Shown: positions 39,222 through 51,200 of the stretch, piece after piece
Numbering within the stretch: the stretch's first letter is position 1
How the letters are laid out: every line of letters begins with the position of its first letter
From: Melitaea cinxia
Taxonomy: Eukaryota; Arthropoda; Insecta; Lepidoptera; Nymphalidae
Assembly (NCBI RefSeq): GCF_905220565.1
Contig: NC_059419.1
Location: 9,378,670 to 9,442,669 of the forward strand
Direction: 5' to 3'
DNA length: 64,000 nucleotides
Made by a program: the position numbers and the translations under genes
The notes under the pieces: model-generated
What the model saw: only the letters and a program-made list of their open reading frames with translations
Told to the model about the DNA's origin: nothing
Databases searched by the model: none

Positions 39222-42200
39222 TGAGTGCGTGCGTGCATGCTATCAAAGCCGTATATTTTTTCTCTTCAATACATTAACATTGTATTTGGGTGGCCAGGTG
39301 ACGATGTACTGCTCGTTCGAGACGCGGCGCCACCTGTGCCTCATCCTGGAGTTCGTGGAGGGCGGCGACTGCGCCACGCTGCTGCGCGCCGGGCCGCTGC
39401 CGCCCGACATGGCGCGCCACTACTTCGCGGAGGCCGTGCTCGCCGTCGAGTACCTGCACTCCTACGGCATCGTGCACCGCGACCTCAAGCCCGACAAGTG
39501 AGCCTCTCGCCCGCTCCCCCCACTCCCCCCACTCCCCTGCGCGCCGGCCGCTGCCGCCCGACATGGCGCGCCACTACTTCGCGGAGGCCGTGCTCGCCGT
39601 CGAGTACCTGCACTCCTACGGCATCGTGCACCGCGACCTCAAGCCCGACAAGTGAGCCTCTCGCCCGCTCCCCCCACTCCCCCCACTCCCCTGCGCGCCG
39701 GCCGCTGCCGCCCGACATGGCGCGCCACTACTTCGCGGAGGCCGTGCTCGCCGTCGAGTACCTGCACTCCTACGGCATCGTGCACCGCGACCTCAAGCCC
39801 GACAAGTGAGCCTCTCGCCCGCTCCCCCCACTCCCCCCACTCCCCTGCGCGCCGGCCGCTGCCGCCCGACATGGCGCGCCACTACTTCGCGGAGGCCGTG
39901 CTCGCCGTCGAGTACCTGCACTCCTACGGCATCGTGCACCGCGACCTCAAGCCCGACAAGTGAGCCTCTCGCCCGCTCCCCCCACTCCCCCCACTCCCCT
40001 GCGCGCCGGCCGCTGCCGCCCGACATGGCGCGCCACTACTTCGCGGAGGCCGTGCTCGCCGTCGAGTACCTGCACTCCTACGGCATCGTGCACCGCGACC
40101 TCAAGCCCGACAAGTGAGCCTCTCGCCCGCTCCCCCCACTCCCCCCACTCCCCTGCGCGCCGGCCGCTGCCGCCCGACATGGCGCGCCACTACTTCGCGG
40201 AGGCCGTGCTCGCCGTCGAGTACCTGCACTCCTACGGCATCGTGCACCGCGACCTCAAGCCCGACAAGTGAGCCTCTCGCCCGCTCCCCCCACTCCCCCC
40301 ACTCCCCTGCGCGCCGGCCGCTGCCGCCCGACATGGCGCGCCACTACTTCGCGGAGGCCGTGCTCGCCGTCGAGTACCTGCACTCCTACGGCATCGTGCA
40401 CCGCGACCTCAAGCCCGACAAGTGAGCCTCTCGCCCGCTCCCCCCACTCCCCCCACTCCCCTGCGCGCCGGCCGCTGCCGCCCGACATGGCGCGCCACTA
40501 CTTCGCGGAGGCCGTGCTCGCCGTCGAGTACCTGCACTCCTACGGCATCGTGCACCGCGACCTCAAGCCCGACAAGTGAGCCTCTCGCCCGCTCCCCCCA
40601 CTCCCCCCACTCCCCTGCGCGCCGGCCGCTGCCGCCCGACATGGCGCGCCACTACTTCGCGGAGGCCGTGCTCGCCGTCGAGTACCTGCACTCCTACGGC
40701 ATCGTGCACCGCGACCTCAAGCCCGACAAGTGAGCCTCTCGCCCGCTCCCCCCACTCCCCCCACTCCCCTGCGCGCCGGCCGCTGCCGCCCGACATGGCG
40801 CGCCACTACTTCGCGGAGGCCGTGCTCGCCGTCGAGTACCTGCACTCCTACGGCATCGTGCACCGCGACCTCAAGCCCGACAAGTGAGCCTCTCGCCCGC
40901 TCCCCCCACTCCCCCCACTCCCCTGCGCGCCGGCCGCTGCCGCCCGACATGGCGCGCCACTACTTCGCGGAGGCCGTGCTCGCCGTCGAGTACCTGCACT
41001 CCTACGGCATCGTGCACCGCGACCTTAAGCCCGACAAGTGAGCCTCTCGCCCGCTCCCCCCACTCCCCCCACTCCCCTGCGCGCCGGCCGCTGCCGCCCG
41101 ACATGGCGCGCCACTACTTCGCGGAGGCCGTGCTCGCCGTCGAGTACCTGCACTCCTACGGCATCGTGCACCGCGACCTCAAGCCCGACAAGTGAGCCTC
41201 TCGCCCGCTCCCCCCACTCCCCCCACTCCCCTGCGCGCCGGCCGCTGCCGCCCGACATGGCGCGCCACTACTTCGCGGAGGCCGTGCTCGCCGTCGAGTA
41301 CCTGCACTCCTACGGCATCGTGCACCGCGACCTCAAGCCCGACAAGTGAGCCTCTCGCCCGCTCCCCCCACTCCCCCCACTCCCCTGCGCGCCGGCCGCT
41401 GCCGCCCGACATGGCGCGCCACTACTTCGCGGAGGCCGTGCTCGCCGTCGAGTACCTGCACTCCTACGGCATCGTGCACCGCGACCTCAAGCCCGACAAG
41501 TGAGCCTCTCGCCCGCTCCCCCCACTCCCCCCACTCCCCTGCGCGCCGGCCGCTGCCGCCCGACATGGCGCGCCACTACTTCGCGGAGGCCGTGCTCGCC
41601 GTCGAGTACCTGCACTCCTACGGCATCGTGCACCGCGACCTCAAGCCCGACAAGTGAGCCTCTCGCCCGCTCCCCCCACTCCCCCCACTCCCCTGCGCGC
41701 CGGCCGCTGCCGCCCGACATGGCGCGCCACTACTTCGCGGAGGCCGTGCTCGCCGTCGAGTACCTGCACTCCTACGGCATCGTGCACCGCGACCTCAAGC
41801 CCGACAAGTGAGCCTCTCGCCCGCTCCCCCCACTCCCCCCACTCCCCTGCGCGCCGGCCGCTGCCGCCCGACATGGCGCGCCACTACTTCGCGGAGGCCG
41901 TGCTCGCCGTCGAGTACCTGCACTCCTACGGCATCGTGCACCGCGACCTCAAGCCCGACAAGTGAGCCTCTCGCCCGCTCCCCCCACTCCCCCCACTCCC
42001 CTGCGCGCCGGCCGCTGCCGCCCGACATGGCGCGCCACTACTTCGCGGAGGCCGTGCTCGCCGTCGAGTACCTGCACTCCTACGGCATCGTGCACCGCGA
42101 CCTCAAGCCCGACAAGTGAGCCTCTCGCCCGCTCCCCCCACTCCCCCCACTCCCCTGCGCGCCGGCCGCTGCCGCCCGACATGGCGCGCCACTACTTCGC

Positions 42201-45200
42201 GGAGGCCGTGCTCGCCGTCGAGTACCTGCACTCCTACGGCATCGTGCACCGCGACCTCAAGCCCGACAAGTGAGCCTCTCGCCCGCTCCCCCCACTCCCC
42301 CCACTCCCCTGCGCGCCGGCCGCTGCCGCCCGACATGGCGCGCCACTACTTCGCGGAGGCCGTGCTCGCCGTCGAGTACCTGCACTCCTACGGCATCGTG
42401 CACCGCGACCTCAAGCCCGACAAGTGAGCCTCTCGCCCGCTCCCCCCACTCCCCCCACTCCCCTGCGCGCCGGCCGCTGCCGCCCGACATGGCGCGCCAC
42501 TACTTCGCGGAGGCCGTGCTCGCCGTCGAGTACCTGCACTCCTACGGCATCGTGCACCGCGACCTCAAGCCCGACAAGTGAGCCTCTCGCCCGCTCCCCC
42601 CACTCCCCCCACTCCCCTGCGCGCCGGGCCGCTGCCGCCCGACATGGCGCGCCTCTACTGATGAGAGTGTTTACATCCAGGGCGGGGATCACTGCGGGAC
42701 TTTGTCATATTTATTATCAATACTATATATGTAGCGTTAAAATAACATCTAAAAATAAATACAGACTTATTTTTATTACAGCCTGCTCATCACAGCAACA
42801 GGTCACATCAAGCTCACTGACTTTGGACTCAGCAAGATGGGTCTCATGTCATGTAAGTGTTCTATTATGTTTACAGTCAAGACTGCAACATTGCTATAAA
42901 AAGTAACTGTAAATGTTAGTTAACACTAACGTAGTAATTTAATTATCTAGGAATAGAGCAAATTTTATTGAGTTAGCGATATTTTCCTAATGTATAGCTA
43001 ATGAAGCCGAATAAAGGTTCAGAGTTGTTTAGGTTATTAGGTTTTTGGTGGAAATACTAGACAAAACAGACTAATTTCATCTAATTGCTATCTTACTCAA
43101 AAACATTTGGTTTCGACAAAAAGTTTTTTTATTATATTTCTTGCTAATTAGTAACTTACAAACTTAAGTATAAGTATTATCATTTAAATCAATTTTTATC
43201 TATTGTCTCGGACGATTGGCGTCCCCTCTTTTTTTAATCAACTAAGGTCGGCAAACAAGGAACCCGTAGGTCACCTGGTGGTAAGTGGTTACTGTATCTT
43301 ATAGACGCCTGTAACACCAGAAGCATTGGAAGTGTACCCTACCCCCAATCCCCCCAAGAGCTCTGGTCACCTTACCACAGGAATACAACACTGCTTGAAA
43401 GCACTATTATTTAGTTGTGATCTTCTGTAAGTTCGAGGTACTTCCCCAGACGGGCTGTGCCAGATTTATAGCAGGATATTTCTTGGTGTGTCCTACCTCA
43501 GTTACCTTCTGTCTCGTATCCAAACTCTTAACAAAACGCGATCTTCCTGTACGTAGTTGCGATTAACCTCTAAGACGAGTACGTGGACGCCATCACGGGT
43601 GTGGATGCCATGTTGGATTTAGAATGACGTTACATAGCTAAACATGCACTGTCATCCAAACTAAACATATCTATGTATACAAAATTTTAGCTCAATTTGT
43701 TAAAATTATATGCTTCAAAATTGAGTTGCAAGATTCAATCCTAACAAAATACATACGTAAATTCATTAATACATACATACTTACATATATTGCAAAGTTA
43801 ACTAAAAGCTTGTAAATTTTCATCACATATCCAAATTTGTAACGTAACGCGATGTCCCTGTACGCAGTGGCGACGAACCTCTACGAGGAGTACGCGGACC
43901 GCGAGGCGCGGCAGTTCTCTGATAAGCAGGTGTGCGGCACGCCCGAGTACATCGCGCCGGAGGTCATCTTGCGACAGGTAACAAAAAAATAGGTAACATA
44001 AAATAATTTCAGTATTCAATTTACTGCATCTCATAATCTTAATGTTGCTTGGGTATTAGCATTCGATGCTATGTAAGATAGCTTAGTTGGTTATAAATAA
44101 ATAAAATTTATTTATTTATTTATTTAGAAAAACGTTTACATAATATGAAACCGTTGTTAGTAGTTATGTAGATAAGCGTGTACAATAGATAAACAGTTTT
44201 TTGTCTAACTAAACTTTTGTTTGAAATTAGGTTTTTTTTTAAATCTAGTCAAAAGTTAGAATTGAACTCCATGTATGTGAATACTGTTTTATTACATTTC
44301 AAAGTAAACATAACTTAGTGTAATAACAATAAAACTCGCTAGTAATTCCTTTTGTGTAGGTAATTAGGATAATGTTATTACTAATAAACTATAAAATGAT
44401 TTTTCATTTTTAATGGATACGGTAAAACGAATAGAATAGCAAATATATGTACATATGTAATATTGAATGATTGTCTCCAGGGCTACGGCAAGCCCGTGGA
44501 CTGGTGGTCGATGGGCGTCATCCTGTACGAGTTCATCGTGGGTTGCGTGCCGTTCTTCGGTGACACCCCTGAGGAGCTGTTTGCTCACACTGTTAATGGT
44601 AAATAATGTTAAAATATTCTAATAATGTATACAACAATACACATTTTGTTAACAAAAAGTCCACAATTTGCTGTTATTTCGTTGTTGTTAAAACATAAAA
44701 GCATTTGTATTCAATCTGTGACATGTCACTGGTATAGGACTCTTTCTCCATGTAGGAGAAGGATTGGAGTTTAATCCACCACGCTGCTCCACTGCGGGTT
44801 GGCGGGTATGTTCCCTACTATGAGTAACGATCTCTACCGGGTAATAATGATGACAACGGGGATCGACGGCTTAACGTGCTCTCCGAGGCACGGTGGGGAG
44901 ACTTACAACGACAGACATCAAGAAATATTTGTACAAATGCAAATATCCATCCCGAGCGGGAATCGAACCCGCAAGCCGTCGGTGTTTCAGGCGACTACTC
45001 GTACCCCTACACCAGAGCGGTTGTTTCTGTTAAAATATAAGAGTTAGTTATTGAAGTAAATGTTAACCTTTGTAGTACCAATAATTGTGTTTGCAGGCAA
45101 ACGAAGAAAAACCGACTTCAATTATATCGACAAGTAATACATTGAGGTAGACGAAAAAATAGTCAAGTAAATACGCATTATCAAAGATTACTCTAAAAGT

Positions 45201-48200
45201 TGTAATCAGATCTCGATGAAATTTAAATGTGGTCACATGATAAACATCGGCTTTCGATTAAATTAAAAGTTATGCGGATTTTCGAGAGATTCCCTCGATT
45301 TTTCTGGGATCTCATCATCAGATCCTGGTTTCCTTATCATGGTAAACTAGGGTTATCTCCTTTTCAACAAAAAAAGAATTATCAAAATCGGTACATCCAG
45401 TAGAAAGTTATGCGGTATAATACAACGTAGGTCGACGAAAAAAGCGTCAAGTAAAAACGCATTATTAGATATAACTCGAAAAGTAGTTGTTAGATCTCAA
45501 ATAAATTTAAATCGGTTCATAAACGACGGCGTTATCCCCGAACATACATTTTATACGGTTAAAAACATAATAAGGTCGATCCTACACCAAAAATAAAATA
45601 GACAGAAAGTTTTTGACCAGAATTTGTAACAGTACGGAACAGAAATTAACCATTTCGTTTTCTTTTAAAATGGTAGCACAGAATAACATTTGTATACAAA
45701 AAAAAGGGAAGGACATATACTTATGATACATTTACAAAATAATATTTTTTTATCATAGATGACATAGAGTGGCCCTCTGAAGATGACTTTCCGATAGCAG
45801 TGGAGGCGCGCGCTATCATCACAGAACTGCTGGCTAGGAATCCGAGAGACCGTCTCGGTACTGCCGGGACGCATCAAGTTAAGGTAAATCATAAAAATAG
45901 TCATAAAATTCAAGACGCCAATAAGTAGACGAATTTATTAATGTTAATGTTATGTTTTTGGAGAAATGTTACGTTTTTGAAATTATTGTGTTTTTGGAGA
46001 TATTCTAAATCACCTGTGGTTAGAATAAATGAACCTATATAAAGTTATGACCATGTCTTAATATATTTATCAACGGATATACGTAGCTGTGCCCGCGACT
46101 TCGTCCGCGTGTAATTTAACAAAAAAGTTATTGTTCGGTTCGCAGAGTTCTTAAATAAATTAATTTCTAAAATAAAAATTTTTTTTACTACGTAAAAGTG
46201 TTTGATTATATGTATGCAAGAAGTAATAAATAAATAAAAATAAATAAAAGTAAGTAAACCTAAGTTACTCCTTATTACATCAGCTATCTGCCAGTGAAGG
46301 TCTTGTCAAAATCGGTCCAGCCGTTAAAGACATTAGCCGGAACAGACAAACAGATAGACAGACAGACAAAAATTGAAAAAAATGTTATTTTGGTATATGT
46401 ACCGTGTATATATATATCCATATCCATTTACACACAAAGCGGTTATTTTAATATATCAAACAAACACTCCAGTTTTATTTCTTTGTATAGATATAAAAAT
46501 TTGGAAGTCTTTATGCTAGGCTTGATATTATCATACCTGTCATAATATGACGCCTATATCATAGTTTTTACATTTCTTAATTGACGGCCTGAATGAAAGT
46601 TTTCAACCTTATGATATTTGTATAGATTAGAATACGTAGGTTTATAGACTTGATAAAAGTGATAACAATCGAAAATAAGTAACAGTTAGGCGCAAGATAG
46701 CTTTACGGTTAAACTTAAAGTACTGTTTATATTTGACTGATAGCATGTGGTTTCATTTTTTTACTATCGCTTGTGTCCTGATATTAGAATAAATATTTCT
46801 AGACAGTTGAAATATGTCCAATTAAAATTAACTGGACTGCAAAAAGGGGTAGAAAATCTTCAATATATACTTTTTGTTCTATACAGTCTTGGTGATCGCG
46901 CTGTCCCGGTCTTCTGTACACTCCTTTTCTCCCGTCGTGCTTGTATAAACAGAATCTAGACTCTTCTGAAAACATAACTGTCACCTGATCAGTCATTCAG
47001 AGTCCAATTCTGGTTCTCTACCATAACTCAACCTTGAGTTTCTGTGGTGTTTTTCTATTTTCTTAGTGGCCTTAAATTTGCTTCAGCTAGACGACGCCTT
47101 ACTGTATCTATACTCAGATTGCTTTCTCCAGCTCGTAAATCATCATCATCACGTCAACCTATGGCAGTCCACTGTCGGACATAGGCCTCCCCAAGTTCGC
47201 GCCAGACATCTCGGTTTTCCGCAATCCTCATCCAGCAATCCTACACCGGCAATCTTACGTAGATCGTCAGTCCAACGGGCTGGAGGACGTCCCACACTGC
47301 GATTGCCAAGACGCGTAAATGATGATTCTTTACTACAAGAGTCGTAAGAAAGCAATTTCTCAAAATTATTGACACCATATCTCCCGCGCCGTAGTGCACC
47401 TTCTTCGACCTGTTCTTGGTCTTCGAAAATTGGATCCGGTTTAAACGCTAGAGTACTCGCTAAACTGTATATAAACTGTATTTCGCTGACTGTGTCCATT
47501 TGTCAGAATCCTGGTACATTCTTCAGGGGCTAACGACACGATGACTTCAGAATAATAAAATTTACAAGACGGAGACATCATATTAATAACTTTTTTATTG
47601 CAAAACTAAAACAGACGCGAAACACTTGATTTGAAATGTTTGGCACAAAATTAAGAAACGACCATTATTTTACATTTTTAATGTTTATACAATTATTTAT
47701 TTATTACTTCTTGCATACATATAATCAAACACTTTAACGTAGTAACAAAAAGAAAAAAAAAAAACAGAACAGAAATAAAATTAAACAAAAAGTAGTTACA
47801 ATGACAGCATGCAAAGGCGATCTTATTGCTTTAAGCAATCTCTTTCAGACAACCTCAGGTAAAAGGAGATTATTAGTAACAAAGTGCGGGATTGTGCAAA
47901 AGTAGATAAATATAAATAGAATTATAAATACATAAAAACATATATACATACACTTACAGAAGAATAAGATAAACATACAAAATCATGAGAATAAATAAAT
48001 TATCTAAAATAAATAAAAAGGTTTTATATATTGTTTTGTGTGACATTAAATATTATTTAGTTTAGTTATTATATTACATAAAACTATCTTAGTTTCTTTT
48101 AAAGAAGACCTTTTTTCTTTGTAGTTCTGATTATATGTGTTGTCTCTTGTGTAGGAACACATATACTTCTACGGCCTGGACTGGAACAATCTCCTGCGAC

Positions 48201-51200
48201 GTAAGGCCGAGTTCATACCTCAGCTCGAGAATGACGAAGACACGAGCTATTTTGACAGTGAGTTACATATTTTAATTTTCATGTTTTTTTTTTGTCTGAG
48301 GCAGTATACAAAAATCTAATTTCATTGAATTTACTGGATGATCACTTCGAATATTCACCTTTTTGTCAAAATACAATGTTTGTGTTGCTTTTTTGTCAAA
48401 TGAGGGTCGTCCATAGAAAAAGTTAATTTTTTTTAAGATTCAATCGAGCAAGTAAAGGTGTAAAAGTACCTTCAAGGTTATTGAAGGGTAAACATTTTGT
48501 TATTGGTTAATATTTTCTCTTATCGAAACAAGATACATCTAAGACTTTTTGCAGACATAAATGCATTTAAGAAAGATTTTTACATAATAAAAAATTGTCT
48601 GGAATTTTTACCTTACGGTCTTTGTCAAGTGTTGACGCAAAAAATCCATTAGGGACAGTATAATGAAAATTTGACGAATCGCTATACCCGCAGGCCGCTG
48701 CGACCGCTACAACCACAGCGAGGCGGAGACGGACGAGGCGGGCGAGGCGGGCGAGGCGGACGAGGCGGTGTTCGCGGCCTTCTCCTCCACCTCGCCGCAG
48801 TGGCGCCGCCACTACCACACCTCGCACTCCGCGCTGGAGCACGACTCGCGGGTAACGCTCCCAGTTATTAACCGAAGGCGGACGAGGCGGTGTTCGCGGC
48901 CTTCTCCTCCACCTCGCCGCAGTGGCGCCGCCACTACCACACCTCGCACTCCGCGCTGGAGCACGACTCGCGGGTAACGCTCCCAGTTATTAACCGAAGG
49001 CGGACGAGGCGGTGTTCGCGGCCTTCTCCTCCACCTCGCCGCAGTGGCGCCGCCACTACCACACCTCGCACTCCGCGCTGGAGCACGACTCGCGGGTAAC
49101 GCTCCCAGTTATTAACCGAAGGCGGACGAGGCGGTGTTCGCGGCCTTCTCCTCCACCTCGCCGCAGTGGCGCCGCCACTACCACACCTCGCACTCCGCGC
49201 TGGAGCACGACTCGCGGGTAACGCTCCCAGTTATTAACCGAAGGCGGACGAGGCGGTGTTCGCGGCCTTCTCCTCCACCTCGCCGCAGTGGCGCCGCCAC
49301 TACCACACCTCGCACTCCGCGCTGGAGCACGACTCGCGGGTAACGCTCCCAGTTATTAACCGAAGGCGGACGAGGCGGTGTTCGCGGCCTTCTCCTCCAC
49401 CTCGCCGCAGTGGCGCCGCCACTACCACACCTCGCACTCCGCGCTGGAGCACGACTCGCGGGTAACGCTCCCAGTTATTAACCGAAGGCGGACGAGGCGG
49501 TGTTCGCGGCCTTCTCCTCCACCTCGCCGCAGTGGCGCCGCCACTACCACACCTCGCACTCCGCGCTGGAGCACGACTCGCGGGTAACGCTCCCAGTTAT
49601 TAACCGAAGGCGGACGAGGCGGTGTTCGCGGCCTTCTCCTCCACCTCGCCGCAGTGGCGCCGCCACTACCACACCTCGCACTCCGCGCTGGAGCACGACT
49701 CGCGGGTAACGCTCCCAGTTATTAACCGAAGGCGGACGAGGCGGTGTTCGCGGCCTTCTCCTCCACCTCGCCGCAGTGGCGCCGCCACTACCACACCTCG
49801 CACTCCGCGCTGGAGCACGACTCGCGGGTAACGCTCCCAGTTATTAACCGAAGGCGGACGAGGCGGTGTTCGCGGCCTTCTCCTCCACCTCGCCGCAGTG
49901 GCGCCGCCACTACCACACCTCGCACTCCGCGCTGGAGCACGACTCGCGGGTAACGCTCCCAGTTATTAACCGAAGGCGGACGAGGCGGTGTTCGCGGCCT
50001 TCTCCTCCACCTCGCCGCAGTGGCGCCGCCACTACCACACCTCGCACTCCGCGCTGGAGCACGACTCGCGGGTAACGCTCCCAGTTATTAACCGAAGGCG
50101 GACGAGGCGGTGTTCGCGGCCTTCTCCTCCACCTCGCCGCAGTGGCGCCGCCACTACCACACCTCGCACTCCGCGCTGGAGCACGACTCGCGGGTAACGC
50201 TCCCAGTTATTAACCGAAGGCGGACGAGGCGGTGTTCGCGGCCTTCTCCTCCACCTCGCCGCAGTGGCGCCGCCACTACCACACCTCGCACTCCGCGCTG
50301 GAGCACGACTCGCGGGTAACGCTCCCAGTTATTAACCGAAGGCGGACGAGGCGGTGTTCGCGGCCTTCTCCTCCACCTCGCCGCAGTGGCGCCGCCACTA
50401 CCACACCTCGCACTCCGCGCTGGAGCACGACTCGCGGGTAACGCTCCCAGTTATTAACCGAAGGCGGACGAGGCGGTGTTCGCGGCCTTCTCCTCCACCT
50501 CGCCGCAGTGGCGCCGCCACTACCACACCTCGCACTCCGCGCTGGAGCACGACTCGCGGGTAACGCTCCCAGTTATTAACCGAAGGCGGACGAGGCGGTG
50601 TTCGCGGCCTTCTCCTCCACCTCGCCGCAGTGGCGCCGCCACTACCACACCTCGCACTCCGCGCTGGAGCACGACTCGCGGGTAACGCTCCCAGTTATTA
50701 ACCGAAGGCGGACGAGGCGGTGTTCGCGGCCTTCTCCTCCACCTCGCCGCAGTGGCGCCGCCACTACCACACCTCGCACTCCGCGCTGGAGCACGACTCG
50801 CGGGTAACGCTCCCAGTTATTAACCGAAGGCGGACGAGGCGGTGTTCGCGGCCTTCTCCTCCACCTCGCCGCAGTGGCGCCGCCACTACCACACCTCGCA
50901 CTCCGCGCTGGAGCACGACTCGCGGGTAACGCTCCCAGTTATTAACCGAAGGCGGACGAGGCGGTGTTCGCGGCCTTCTCCTCCACCTCGCCGCAGTGGC
51001 GCCGCCACTACCACACCTCGCACTCCGCGCTGGAGCACGACTCGCGGGTAACGCTCCCAGTTATTAACCGAAGGCGGACGAGGCGGTGTTCGCGGCCTTC
51101 TCCTCCACCTCGCCGCAGTGGCGCCGCCACTACCACACCTCGCACTCCGCGCTGGAGCACGACTCGCGGGTAACGCTCCCAGTTATTAACCGAAGGCGGA

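Noticed and set aside
38983..39501. Single 172-codon ORF covering two kinase exons
   Set aside because: It reads through the 186-bp GCGT-repeat intron with clear GT and AG sites; the two exons are annotated separately.
39382..42653. Twenty small ORFs on both strands reading as repeated kinase fragments (DMARHYFAEAV..LKPDK)
   Set aside because: They are the array units read through their donors; each ends at TGA right after KPDK and has no acceptor, so they are not genes or extra kinase domains.
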